A DNA stretch of 61,929 nt from Lachnospiraceae bacterium. GTDB lineage: Bacteria; Bacillota; Clostridia; Lachnospirales; Lachnospiraceae. Positions within the stretch are counted from its first letter, which is position 1. Each line of letters begins with the position of its first letter. The DNA lies in assembly GCA_028692055.1 (NCBI GenBank), contig JAQUYA010000005.1:1-61929 (forward strand), written 5' to 3'. Below, one piece after another: positions 17,675 through 26,438 of the stretch. The notes under the pieces were generated by a model, which ran no database searches, was not told where the DNA came from, and saw only the letters and a program-made list of their open reading frames with translations. The position numbers and the translations under genes were made by a program.

Positions 17675-18433
17675 CTAAATAGGAGTAATTATTATATTTT
17701 CAGCAGGAATTCCTGTTTTACGCTTTACGATATCTTCGATTTGTGCTCTTTGCGCATCACTGAGTTCGCTGGTGCTTACACACACATCCACATACCCGTT
17801 ACTGATACTGACAACCGCATCAGTAAACCCTTTGGCTTCCAACAATATCTCTGCCGACATCTCTTTCTCGGCGATATCCGTCAGAGCAATCATATTGTCG
17901 ATTGCTTCCTGCTTCTGGCTGCTTTCAATACTCGTATTATTGATAACTTCTAATAATGTTTCTTTATTCTTGGAACGCGTCTGCTCTTTGACTAATTTCG
18001 CATTGGATAAGCTGCTGATGCTGTTTGCCGAGGTAAAAACTGCTTCTCCCGGGGTTTCCTCCTGCAATACTGCATCTTCCTCCATACTACTTTCCAGTCC
18101 ATCTGCACTTGCCATATCTTCTGGCAGATAGTCTGCACTTTCCTGTACAATATCAGAATCCAGACTCTCAATATCCGTAATGTTAGCAGCCTGTTCCATA
18201 TCCTCTGCGGAAATATCCAGCCCTATATCTCCTGCGTCCGCCTGGTCGATTATCCCTTCTGTATTTTCGTCTGCATTTGCTATTTCCTCACTTGTCATCT
18301 CTACATTGTTACTGGTTACCGCTATATCTTCTTCTCCGATTTTTTCACCTGTGAAGTTCAGATATCCGGCTACGGCTATCATAATCGCTAATGCCGTAAT
18401 CATAATTTGATTCTTTTTTAGTATGTTCTTCAC
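17675..18433 (-). CDS. spoIIIAH: Stage III sporulation protein AH
   Basis: A 252-residue mother-cell channel component that pairs with forespore SpoIIQ. One N-terminal membrane segment (about 10-27) is followed by a long acidic linker (about 33-150, Asp/Glu/Ala-rich). The C-terminal YscJ/FliF-like ring-building domain includes GYVDVCVSTSELSDAQRAQIEDIVKR. The acidic linker is longer than in B. subtilis but common in Lachnospiraceae. It is the last gene of the operon. Confidence 0.92.
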   Translation of the reverse strand: MKNILKKNQIMITALAIMIAVAGYLNFTGEKIGEEDIAVTSNNVEMTSEEIANADENTEGIIDQADAGDIGLDISAEDMEQAANITDIESLDSDIVQESADYLPEDMASADGLESSMEEDAVLQEETPGEAVFTSANSISSLSNAKLVKEQTRSKNKETLLEVINNTSIESSQKQEAIDNMIALTDIAEKEMSAEILLEAKGFTDAVVSISNGYVDVCVSTSELSDAQRAQIEDIVKRKTGIPAENIIITPI

Positions 18434-18454
18434 ACCATTCGCCCCTTTACATGA

Positions 18455-19270
18455 TTATGTTTTCATCTTAACTACCACTATTTTATGTGCCTCTATCCCA
18501 AATAATGCCTGAATTACATCGGTAATATTTTTATTTACAGATGCATTCCCCGCGCCCTCTGCTACCACCATGACACCCTCTACCTTCGGCTCCAGCTGTT
18601 TCACTACATAGGGCATCTCATTCCCTTCACTATCCTTTATGTAAACCGTGGTCTCATCATTCACCATATCGTTCACATTTCGATTGCTGCCGGAAGAATC
18701 TGTTTCTGTGGAAACGGAACGATTATTCGGCTGATCCTTTTCTACAACCTTTTCTGTGGAAGTATTTATGGTTATCATTACTTTCACTTTGCCTACCCCT
18801 GCCATACTGGTTAAGATATCGGCTAATCTACTTTCCATTTCTTCTGTATAGGACTCCGTCTTGCCGTCAGAAGAAATGGTTCCTACCGTATTCGCTGTGC
18901 TTATTTCTCCGTTTACACCTGTACGATTATCTATGTTCTGTGTTCCATCGTCTGCAATGTTGCTTTCTATATTGCTCTCTACCTTGCCTTGCAATACTCC
19001 AAGACTGCCTCCTATTCCCACATTATCCGAACCCGACTGCACACCCTGAGACAGGCTTTCCTGTTTCGACTTTGTACCAGTTATCTGCTTTGTGGTATCG
19101 GCTCTTACCGGAAGCGCAATAATAAATAATAAGATTCCGATTAATAGCAATATGATATAGGTATCCTTTTTCCCTTTTGCCTGTGTCACACAATTTATTA
19201 TCCATTCCTTCGACCACTTTTCTATTTTTTTCTCTTTTTCCGAATACCCTTCTTTTTCGGTATTATTCAT
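18455..19270 (-). CDS. spoIIIAG: Stage III sporulation protein AG
   Basis: A 271-residue ring-forming component of the sporulation channel. One transmembrane segment (about 39-57, IILLLIGILLFIIALPV) precedes a low-complexity Ser/Gly/Asn linker. The conserved C-terminal domain contains LADILTSMAGVGKVKVMITINTS and YVVKQLEPKVEGVMVVAEGA. In B. subtilis it forms a 30-fold ring. It overlaps spoIIIAF by 8 bp. Confidence 0.92.
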   Translation of the reverse strand: MNNTEKEGYSEKEKKIEKWSKEWIINCVTQAKGKKDTYIILLLIGILLFIIALPVRADTTKQITGTKSKQESLSQGVQSGSDNVGIGGSLGVLQGKVESNIESNIADDGTQNIDNRTGVNGEISTANTVGTISSDGKTESYTEEMESRLADILTSMAGVGKVKVMITINTSTEKVVEKDQPNNRSVSTETDSSGSNRNVNDMVNDETTVYIKDSEGNEMPYVVKQLEPKVEGVMVVAEGAGNASVNKNITDVIQALFGIEAHKIVVVKMKT

Positions 19271-19838
19271 TTATATGCACCTCCAAATATTGTTCCTCTG
19301 TTTCCAGTATCTTTGCACATAATTTTTGATATTCTCCATGTAAATTCTCTTTCTCCTCTCCTTTTGTAATACCTCTGCTGGTGACCTCGATCCAGACATC
19401 TATTTTCATTTTTTTCCTGTCAAAAGTTCCATCCGCTTTCTTTCCGTCTATTTCTACCTTAAGAACTTCTGCTTCTATTTCTTCCAATTTTAATTCATTG
19501 TTAATTCTTGATTTAATTTCATTTTTCATTTGTTCCTGTATTTCATTATTTTGAATTTCCTGTATTTCTGTTAATTCCAACACCTCTATGTCCGGTAGCT
19601 CCTCACTGTCCAGCATTTGTAGTTGCTTCTGGTATTGCCTTACTTCTTCCTCAAATTTATGAAGTGTACCTTCCTTAAATATTCCAATCATGGGAACCAG
19701 CAGCATGGACAGTATCATAAGATGTATGATAATCTGCACATATTTCGTATAATTTTCGTTTGCATTAAAATGCAAAAGTGTTTGTGCCAAAACCAGAAAA
19801 ATCCCAATTTTCAATAGGAGATCCAATATTTCATTCAT
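19263..19838 (-). CDS. spoIIIAF: Stage III sporulation protein AF
   Basis: A 191-residue mother-cell membrane protein. Two N-terminal hydrophobic segments (about 5-22 and 33-52) are followed by a Glu/Lys-rich soluble domain with ring-building-motif similarity in the family. It shares one base with the end of spoIIIAE and overlaps spoIIIAG by 8 bp. Identity rests on the two segments, size and fixed operon position. Confidence 0.88.
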   Translation of the reverse strand: MNEILDLLLKIGIFLVLAQTLLHFNANENYTKYVQIIIHLMILSMLLVPMIGIFKEGTLHKFEEEVRQYQKQLQMLDSEELPDIEVLELTEIQEIQNNEIQEQMKNEIKSRINNELKLEEIEAEVLKVEIDGKKADGTFDRKKMKIDVWIEVTSRGITKGEEKENLHGEYQKLCAKILETEEQYLEVHINE

Positions 19839-21040
19839 TACATTCCCCGATTCGTTGCCGCAATGATAATCGCTATTGTGATTATAAACAGAATCATTAC
19901 TGTTGCTACAATTCGCAGCAGTAGCATGGTTCCATCTCCTACCTGGCTGGCACAGTTTGTCATTCTTTTATCTGTCACAATACCAATCATTGCTGCGCTT
20001 ATTTTTAAGGCTAACGCCATGAGTCCGATATGTATCAGTGGTACTGCACAGATACCGAGCAGAAGAATCACAAACGCCAGCCCTGCACTATTTTTTATCA
20101 GAATCGCTGAGCCTAGCACAATTTCCGTCACAGAATCCGCCACACCACCTATTCCCGGTATTGCCGCTACCGTCTTTTGCATGGTAATTGCCTTTACGCT
20201 ATCAATAACAGGTGTTATCATCGATTGAAAGAAGCCAACCCCTCCGACAAAACCAATGATAAGTGCCAGACTTTTTTCAATCCCCTTTCGAATCAGCTCA
20301 ACTAATGGTGTCAGACGTTCTTCTTCACTCAGTCCATTCATTAAAGTTAGAAATACGAACCCCAGGGTTGCCGGAAGAATAATCATGGCAATTATACTTT
20401 CCACAAGTGTAATAATTACAAACATAAACTGATAAAATACCACTGCAGAAGCCGTTGCCGTTGTGAACCCCACAATCATAAAAAAAGTAGGAATCAGTAT
20501 TTTCATAAAAAGAATGATATTTTCAATGGTATTACTAGCAATTACTACTGCCTCTTTAAAGGTCATCAACAAAATCAGTATGAATAACATATAGAGGAAA
20601 TAGAAGCTGATATCCGCAATCTGATGATTTTTAAATATCATGCTAAAACGCGAAAAAAGTGCTGCTACGATTCCAAGACTTACGATTGATATGCCAATCT
20701 TCTTTGCCTCCCCTGCATTTCCTCCTACACCCTGCTTTAGCAATTCAATTATTAAATTTATATTTAATTTTGTTTCACCACTTATAATCTGTTTTACCAG
20801 TTCCGAGAAATTCATATGATAATCCGGAAACAGTTCCTGTAATTGATTATCTATCTGGTCAAATTCCAGTTTTTCCATCAAGTTGCCCGTGCTATCCACA
20901 TAATCCATTCCATTTATTGTCTGCACCTCACTTGCCCTGCACGTAAGTAAAAAGTAAGGATTACAAAATAGTTTTATTATTATCATAATCATGCATAGGA
21001 ATCTAATACCTGTCTTTTTCTTTACTCTGTTTTCCCGCAT
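19838..21040 (-). CDS. spoIIIAE: Stage III sporulation protein AE
   Basis: A 400-residue polytopic membrane protein of the feeding-tube channel. A cleavable signal-like N-terminus is followed by a short soluble region and about seven hydrophobic segments. Conserved GIGGVADSVTEIVLGSAILIKNSAG and MKILIPTFFMIVGFTTA are visible. It is the largest gene of the operon, 39 bp after spoIIIAD. Confidence 0.92.
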   Translation of the reverse strand: MRENRVKKKTGIRFLCMIMIIIKLFCNPYFLLTCRASEVQTINGMDYVDSTGNLMEKLEFDQIDNQLQELFPDYHMNFSELVKQIISGETKLNINLIIELLKQGVGGNAGEAKKIGISIVSLGIVAALFSRFSMIFKNHQIADISFYFLYMLFILILLMTFKEAVVIASNTIENIILFMKILIPTFFMIVGFTTATASAVVFYQFMFVIITLVESIIAMIILPATLGFVFLTLMNGLSEEERLTPLVELIRKGIEKSLALIIGFVGGVGFFQSMITPVIDSVKAITMQKTVAAIPGIGGVADSVTEIVLGSAILIKNSAGLAFVILLLGICAVPLIHIGLMALALKISAAMIGIVTDKRMTNCASQVGDGTMLLLRIVATVMILFIITIAIIIAATNRGM

Positions 21041-21079
21041 TGATTCCCTTTCCTTCCATTATCCTTCCCTATTCTGCAA

Positions 21080-21484
21080 TTACCCTTCTACAAATTGCTG
21101 CATCACCTGTATCAGTGATAGTAGTATGGGCATTCCAGCAATTAAAATCAAAACTTTTCCAAATATTTCGATTTGATTTGCAACTGCTTTGTAACCGGCA
21201 TCTCCGCAAATACCGGAACAGAATTCACATATATAAGTGATTCCAATTACTTTTAGCAATATCTTGAAATATCCCAGCTTATCCGAAAACAGAGTTTTCA
21301 AACTGTCTATTTGGAGCATCAGGCTTTCCATATAGCGCATCGCAGTCATAAAAATCAATAAGCAAACTCCAAATATAATCAAATAACTGTATTCCGGCTT
21401 GCTCATTTTAAACTGCATGGCAAACAACACACCAATTAATCCAACCATTCCAATTTTAATAATCTCCACTCTTCCCTCCATCAC
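21080..21484 (-). CDS. spoIIIAD: Stage III sporulation protein AD
   Basis: A 134-residue multipass membrane protein. Hydrophobic segments start at about 7, 31, 78 and 109; YICEFCSGICGDAGYKAVANQIE lies between the last two. It overlaps spoIIIAC by 4 bp (ATGA). Confidence 0.91.
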   Translation of the reverse strand: MMEGRVEIIKIGMVGLIGVLFAMQFKMSKPEYSYLIIFGVCLLIFMTAMRYMESLMLQIDSLKTLFSDKLGYFKILLKVIGITYICEFCSGICGDAGYKAVANQIEIFGKVLILIAGMPILLSLIQVMQQFVEG

Positions 21485-21675
21485 AGTTCAAATAAATTTC
21501 TTATGGTGGAAAACAATTCATAAATATATGGCACAATCCAGGAAAGCACCAGAATCAGTCCCGCAAGGCTTACCAGAAAGGCCTGCTCCTCCCTGCCACT
21601 ATGCTTTAACACCTGTCCCAATATCGTCACCAAAATTCCAACCGCTGCAATTTTAAAAATCAAATTTACACCCAC
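21481..21675 (-). CDS. spoIIIAC: Stage III sporulation protein AC
   Basis: A 64-residue protein with two transmembrane helices (about 3-23 and 32-52). ILGQVLKHSGREEQAFLVSL lies between them and is conserved in the family. Size and position between AB and AD are canonical. Confidence 0.92.
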   Translation of the reverse strand: MGVNLIFKIAAVGILVTILGQVLKHSGREEQAFLVSLAGLILVLSWIVPYIYELFSTIRNLFEL

Positions 21676-21705
21676 TCTTTTGCCTCCTATGTAGTCCTTC
21701 CTAAT

Positions 21706-22233
21706 CTATACCAAAATAACACTGCACAGTATTCCACTCATAATCCCAATAGACAGATAAATTTTACATTTATTGGTCTGTTCCGCTTTTCTTTTCTCGA
21801 TTTCCTCTAAAATCAAGTGAGACTGCATTTCCATTTTATGTAACTGCATTTCCCGGTTATAGCAATTGTCTGTTTCTATCACTCCTGCCATGATTTCCAT
21901 CATTTGAGGAGGCAAATGTAATTCCTTTTGTAAATTCATTAATTCTTCCTGCCAGATTTGCATGACATTTATACCTTTTTTTTGATTCATTCTATTATGT
22001 ACCTGTTGTAAAAATGCACTATATGGTTCTGGCACACGTAAGGATACCAGTCGACATGCTTCCAAAAATGTCACATGTCCATAATCAATTTCCTGCTTTA
22101 ACTGGTTTGTTATTTCATAAAAATCCTGAAGTTCTTTAATACACTCCTTATAAATACTGCTATAGTAATGTCCCATTCCACTGCTTCCACAAATCACAAA
22201 AGCAGCAGCTAATATTTTTATAATTCCCTGCAT
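21706..22233 (-). CDS. spoIIIAB: Stage III sporulation protein AB
   Basis: A 175-residue protein with one hydrophobic segment at each end (about 3-20 and 157-174). The helical middle contains ELQDFYEITNQLKQEIDYGHVTF. The fold is related to type II secretion GspF-like proteins. It overlaps spoIIIAA by 16 bp. Confidence 0.9.
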   Translation of the reverse strand: MQGIIKILAAAFVICGSSGMGHYYSSIYKECIKELQDFYEITNQLKQEIDYGHVTFLEACRLVSLRVPEPYSAFLQQVHNRMNQKKGINVMQIWQEELMNLQKELHLPPQMMEIMAGVIETDNCYNREMQLHKMEMQSHLILEEIEKRKAEQTNKCKIYLSIGIMSGILCSVILV

Positions 22234-23168
22234 AATTCTTTTCCTTCTGCATCATAGATATGTTGTATCAGGCAGCTTTGCTTTGCTTTTCCCATTTCAA
22301 TAAACCGTTCAAACATTTGCACACAAAACATCTCACAAAACCATTCTTTTTGTTTTACCTCCTCAAAGGATGCGGCATGAACCGTCACAATCATATTGCA
22401 GCCACATTGCATTGCTGTTTTCAATGCCCTTATATCCTCCAGACTGCCTATTTCATCAACTGCAATTACACGCGGACTCATAGAACGTATCAACATCATC
22501 ATTCCCTGTACCTTTGGACATGCATCTAATACATCGGTACGTATACCTATATCGTTTTGCGGGATTCCCTGAAATGACCCGGCGATTTCAGATCTTTCAT
22601 CTACAACTCCCACATTTCTCCCATTTCCATAACGATTTCCATTTGAAATTTGTCGGATTAAATCCCGAAGAATGGTTGTCTTTCCACATCCCGGATTGGA
22701 AATTATCATTGTATTATAAAGCTCTTTTTGGTGATACAGATAAGGAATCGCCTTATCCGCTGCCCCCTTTATCTCATGCGCAATACGTATGTTCAGACTG
22801 GATATGTATTTCAGGTTCCGTATCTGATCCGCGTCTTGTATGACTTGTCCGGTAATCCCAATCCGATGTCCCCCCGGTACAGTGAAGAATCCCTGTCTCA
22901 TCTCATCTTCATATGCATAAATAGAATAATTGCATAGATAATTCAGAATTTGATGCATATCCTTTTCCGTCGTTTGATAAGAATCACTGTTTTCGTATAT
23001 TATTTTTCCAGTCTTATGTAAAAAAAACTCCTGATTTTCGATTCTAATAATAACCGGCTGATTAACACGCAAGCGGATTTCCTGTAGTTTACTTTCTATT
23101 CTTATTACCTCTTTCCACAGATATCTTAGATAGTCGGGAAAAAGTTCTTCAATTCCATATCTTTCCAT
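22218..23168 (-). CDS. spoIIIAA: Stage III sporulation protein AA (ATPase)
   Basis: A cytoplasmic AAA/type II-secretion-like ATPase thought to energise the SpoIIIA channel. The frame reaches 23177 (GTG), but AAGAGG lies eight bases before the ATG at 23168 (MERYGIEELFPDYL), giving 316 residues. Walker A is SNPGCGKTTILRD. Walker B is VIAVDEIGSLED, followed by TVHAASFEEV. First gene of the operon; divergent from grcA. Confidence 0.94.
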   Translation of the reverse strand: MERYGIEELFPDYLRYLWKEVIRIESKLQEIRLRVNQPVIIRIENQEFFLHKTGKIIYENSDSYQTTEKDMHQILNYLCNYSIYAYEDEMRQGFFTVPGGHRIGITGQVIQDADQIRNLKYISSLNIRIAHEIKGAADKAIPYLYHQKELYNTMIISNPGCGKTTILRDLIRQISNGNRYGNGRNVGVVDERSEIAGSFQGIPQNDIGIRTDVLDACPKVQGMMMLIRSMSPRVIAVDEIGSLEDIRALKTAMQCGCNMIVTVHAASFEEVKQKEWFCEMFCVQMFERFIEMGKAKQSCLIQHIYDAEGKELCREL

Positions 23169-23187
23169 TGCATGCACCTCTTAAATT

Positions 23188-23216
23188 AATATATGAGTCC
23201 AAGCCCTACTTATTCC
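23188..23216 (-). promoter_or_regulatory. Candidate sigma-E promoter for the spoIIIA operon
   Basis: On the minus strand GGAATAAG (23216-23209) and CATATATT (23195-23188) are 13 bases apart. This resembles the sigma-E pattern of an ATA-containing -35 and CATACA-T at -10, and lies about 20 bases before the spoIIIAA start. Known biology (spoIIIA is in the sigma-E regulon) supports it; the match is partial. Confidence 0.4.
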
Positions 23217-23268
23217 TTATTTTTTAGTCTCGTATTTGTGTACTGGATTTTATACATAAAATTCTTAA

Positions 23269-23307
23269 ATAAAGATAGACAGAAATTCGGTAGTATGCTA
23301 TCTTTAT
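23269..23307. promoter_or_regulatory. Hairpin in the grcA upstream region
   Basis: ATAAAGATAG (23269-23278) and CTATCTTTAT (23298-23307) form a 10-bp perfect stem with a 19-base loop, about 60 bp before grcA and upstream of the spoIIIA promoter region. It may separate the divergent units or act in the grcA leader. Confidence 0.35.
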
Positions 23308-23366
23308 ATTATAGCAATAGTTACTATTATCATATAAATCATTTAGCATATTAAAGGAGGTATTTT

Positions 23367-23612
23367 ATGGAACACACAAGCGAAAGTCAATTAAATAATC
23401 TTGTCACTCTATTAGATGGGTATACTACAAAAGGCGGGCATCACCTGAATATTAATGTCTTAAATCGTGATACGCTGATGGATGCACAGAAGCATCCTGA
23501 AAATTATCCACAATTAACCATTCGTGTATCCGGATATGCCGTTAACTTTATCAAATTAACGAAAGAACAGCAAAATGACGTCATTTCCAGAACCTTCCAT
23601 GAAATGGTTTAG
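23367..23612 (+). CDS. grcA: Autonomous glycyl radical cofactor (GrcA/YfiD-like)
   Basis: An 81-residue protein corresponding to the C-terminal radical domain of pyruvate formate-lyase. [13 protein letters not shown] at 25-37 and [12 protein letters not shown] at 50-61 match the end of PflB. Gly56 in RVSGYA is the radical-bearing residue. In E. coli the equivalent YfiD replaces an oxygen-cleaved PFL C-terminus, or is activated by PFL-activating enzyme. The ribosome binding site AAAGGAGGT is six bases before the ATG. It is the only plus-strand gene in the window, between divergent spoIIIAA and convergent pnp. No pflB or pflA is nearby. Confidence 0.88.
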   Translation: MEHTSESQLNNLVTLLDGYTTKGGHHLNINVLNRDTLMDAQKHPENYPQLTIRVSGYAVNFIKLTKEQQNDVISRTFHEMV

Positions 23613-23652
23613 GCCTTTCCTTTCTGGCATAAACACCTGATTTTCACACAAA

Positions 23653-23686
23653 AAACCCTTGTCGGAAGTAAATCCGATAAGGGTTT
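23653..23686. terminator. Bidirectional terminator between grcA and pnp
   Basis: A 14-bp stem (AAACCCTTGTCGGA with TCCGATAAGGGTTT, one G-T pair), a 6-nt loop, and A/T runs on both sides. It sits between the convergent grcA and pnp stop codons. Confidence 0.85.
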
Positions 23687-23731
23687 CTTTGTACTATTTC
23701 TTATAAGCACATATTCGCTTTTTTATAGCTT

Positions 23732-25819
23732 TTATGCCTGTGCAACATCCTTCATGGAGAAGCTGATTCTGCCCATCTTGTCTTTACCAAGGCATACTAC
23801 AGTAACTTCCTGTCCTAAGGTAAGGACATCTTCTACCTTATTTACTCTGTCCTTAGAAATCTTGGAAATATGAACCATTCCTTCTTTTCCAGGAGCAAAT
23901 TCAATGAATGCACCAAAATCTTTAATGCTGATAACGGTACCTTTGAAGATTTGACCTTCTTCAAAATCAGTCGTAATCATCTTAACGATTTCAACTGCTT
24001 TGTCCATCATGGCTTTATCTGTTCCACAGATAGATACTGCTCCATCATCGGAAATATCCATCTTAACGCCTGTTTTTTCAATAATTGCATTGATTGTTTT
24101 ACCGCGCTGTCCAACGACATCACCAATCTTTTCCGGATTAATCTTAATCTGAATAATTTTAGGTGCATATTGTCCAACTTCTTCTCTTGCCTTTTCGATT
24201 GCTCCAGCCATTACACCAAAGATTGTTTCACGAGCCTGTCTGGTCTTTGCAATTGCTTCTTCTACGATTGGTTTTGTCAAACCATGAATCTTAATATCCA
24301 TTTGGATCGCTGTGATACCATCTTTCGTACCAGCTACCTTGAAGTCCATATCTCCGAAGAAATCTTCTAATCCCTGGATATCAGTCAATACGATATAATC
24401 ATCATCTGTATCGCCGGTTACCAGTCCACAGGAAATACCAGAAACTGGTTTTTTAATCGGTACACCTGCAGCCATCAGTGACATGGAAGATGCACAAACG
24501 GAAGCCTGTGAAGTAGAACCGTTAGATTCAAAAGTTTCTGATACCGTACGGATTGCATATGGGAATTCCTCCGGTGTAGGAAGAACTGGAACCAATGCTT
24601 TTTCTGCTAAAGAACCATGTCCGATTTCACGGCGTCCCGGTCCACGGCTAGGTTTTGTTTCACCTACTGAGTAGGATGGGAAATTGTAATGGTGCATATA
24701 TCTCTTGGTAACTTCATTTGCATCAAGACCATCTACTCTTTGAGATTCAGATAATGGTGCTAATGTTGTAATCGTACAGATTTGTGTTTGTCCACGTGTG
24801 AACATAGCCGAACCGTGAACTCTAGGAATAATATCCACCTCTGCTGCAAGATGTCTGATTTCTGTAATCGCACGGCCATCCGGACGCTTGTGGTCTTTTA
24901 AAATCATCTTACGAACGGTCTTTTTCTGATATTGATATAAAGCTTCGCCCAAAACAGATAACCATTCTTCCTTATCAGCAAAAGCTTCTTCTAATTTTGC
25001 TCGAATAACTCTGATATTTTCTTCACGGACCTGCTTTTCATCGGTAAATACTGCTACTTCCATCTCGGTAGGAGGCACAAGCTCTTTCATTGCTGCAAAT
25101 AATTCTTCTGGTACCGCACAACTTGTATATTCATGTTTTGCTTTACCAACTTCTGCTACGATTTCTTTCATAAATGCAATAATCGTCTGGTTGATTTCAT
25201 GTGCTTTGTAAATAGCTTCAAGCATGATATCATCTTTAATTTCATTTGCGCCTGCTTCAATCATGATAACTTTTTCACTGGTAGAAGCTACCGTAAGGTT
25301 TAAATCACCATTTTTCCATTGTTCCTGATTTGGGTTGATAATGAATTCTCCATCTACCATACCAACCTGTGTCGTAGCACAAGGACCATCAAATGGAATA
25401 TCTGAAATGCTGGTTGCAAGTGCAGAACCAAGCATAGCAGTAAGCTCTGGACGGCATTCCGGGTCTACTGCCATTACCATATTGTTTAGTGTTACATCAT
25501 TTCTGTAATCTTTTGGGAATAATGGACGCATCGGTCTGTCAATAACACGTGAGGTTAAAACTGAATTTTCAGATGCTTTTCCTTCTCTTTTATTAAATCC
25601 ACCTGGGATTTTACCAACTGCGTATAATTTTTCTTCGTATTCTACGCTCAGTGGGAAGAAATCAATCCCTTCTCTTGGTTTCTCAGAAGCGGTAGCGGTA
25701 GATAATACCGTTGTGTCGCCATAATGCATTAATGCACATCCGTTTGCCTGTTTTCCGACTCTTCCAATATCAATTGAAAGGGTACGTCCTGCTAACTCCA
25801 TTGTAAAAGTTTTAAACAT
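23732..25819 (-). CDS. pnp: Polyribonucleotide nucleotidyltransferase (PNPase)
   Basis: A 695-residue 3'-5' phosphorolytic exoribonuclease. Two RNase PH domains flank an alpha-helical domain; the second contains the phosphate-binding region FESNGSTSQASVCASSMSLM. The KH domain (IGDVVGQRGKTINAIIEKTG) and S1 domain (GTVISIKDFGAFIEFAPGKEGMVHIS) are at the C-terminus. It follows rpsO, the usual rpsO-pnp pair. The leader holds small hairpins, including AAGAC-GAAAA-GTCTT, where autoregulation by processing is known in other bacteria. Confidence 0.97.
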   Translation of the reverse strand: MFKTFTMELAGRTLSIDIGRVGKQANGCALMHYGDTTVLSTATASEKPREGIDFFPLSVEYEEKLYAVGKIPGGFNKREGKASENSVLTSRVIDRPMRPLFPKDYRNDVTLNNMVMAVDPECRPELTAMLGSALATSISDIPFDGPCATTQVGMVDGEFIINPNQEQWKNGDLNLTVASTSEKVIMIEAGANEIKDDIMLEAIYKAHEINQTIIAFMKEIVAEVGKAKHEYTSCAVPEELFAAMKELVPPTEMEVAVFTDEKQVREENIRVIRAKLEEAFADKEEWLSVLGEALYQYQKKTVRKMILKDHKRPDGRAITEIRHLAAEVDIIPRVHGSAMFTRGQTQICTITTLAPLSESQRVDGLDANEVTKRYMHHYNFPSYSVGETKPSRGPGRREIGHGSLAEKALVPVLPTPEEFPYAIRTVSETFESNGSTSQASVCASSMSLMAAGVPIKKPVSGISCGLVTGDTDDDYIVLTDIQGLEDFFGDMDFKVAGTKDGITAIQMDIKIHGLTKPIVEEAIAKTRQARETIFGVMAGAIEKAREEVGQYAPKIIQIKINPEKIGDVVGQRGKTINAIIEKTGVKMDISDDGAVSICGTDKAMMDKAVEIVKMITTDFEEGQIFKGTVISIKDFGAFIEFAPGKEGMVHISKISKDRVNKVEDVLTLGQEVTVVCLGKDKMGRISFSMKDVAQA

Positions 25820-26001
25820 ATTCGAATCTCCTTTTCGTAATAAGACTTTTCGTCTTGTTGATGATTAATCACAGATAATCCTGTGACCAGGTAGAAGATG
25901 CCGAAACTACTGAAAAATATATTATAATGCAAGCATAAAATTTAATATACTTTTCAGTGGTCTCGGGAACGTTCTTCCACCATTTCTTTATTCACTCAAA
26001 A

Positions 26002-26026
26002 CAGGACGGATAATATATCCGTCCTG
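26002..26026 (-). terminator. Terminator between rpsO and pnp
   Basis: CAGGACGGATA with its complement around a 3-nt loop forms an 11-bp stem about 13 bp after the rpsO stop. On the minus strand it is followed by TTTTG. It may be leaky, allowing rpsO-pnp read-through. Confidence 0.7.
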
Positions 26027-26038
26027 CAAGATGCAAAA

Positions 26039-26305
26039 TTATTTTCTGATACCAAGTCTTTCAATCAATTCACGATATCTTGTGATGTCTTTTTCTTTTA
26101 AGTATCCAATTAAACCTCTTCTTTGACCTACCATTTTAAGAAGTCCTCTTCTTGAATGATGATCTTTTGGGTTTGCCTTCAAGTGCTCTGTAAGCTCTGC
26201 AATTCTGGAGGTTAATACTGCAATTTGAACTTCCGGTGAACCTGTGTCGCCTTCGCTTCTTGCATATTCGTTGATAACTGCTGTTTTCTTTTCCTTTGAA
26301 ATCAT
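26039..26305 (-). CDS. rpsO: 30S ribosomal protein S15
   Basis: An 88-residue primary 16S rRNA-binding protein. The family signature [33 protein letters not shown] is clear at about 39-71. Length is exact for the family, and AAGGAG lies just upstream. The roughly 130-bp leader (26306-26438) contains paired segments around CAGTGTTCGG and TCCCACACT. In several bacteria such leaders are bound by S15 for autoregulation; that is only a possibility here. Confidence 0.97.
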   Translation of the reverse strand: MISKEKKTAVINEYARSEGDTGSPEVQIAVLTSRIAELTEHLKANPKDHHSRRGLLKMVGQRRGLIGYLKEKDITRYRELIERLGIRK

Positions 26306-26438
26306 TATGATTTTCTCCTTTTTTATCTATTATTTTATAAACGCCTGATACTAAGTGTGGGATTGGAGCATCCGAACACTGAGCATTGGTTAATTCATAC
26401 TCGTCCACTATACCATATTCTTTGCTATCTGTAAATAA

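Noticed and set aside
26306-26438. A small protein gene in the rpsO leader
   Set aside because: The open frame overlaps rpsO out of frame and shows no family motif. The region is better explained as an rpsO leader.
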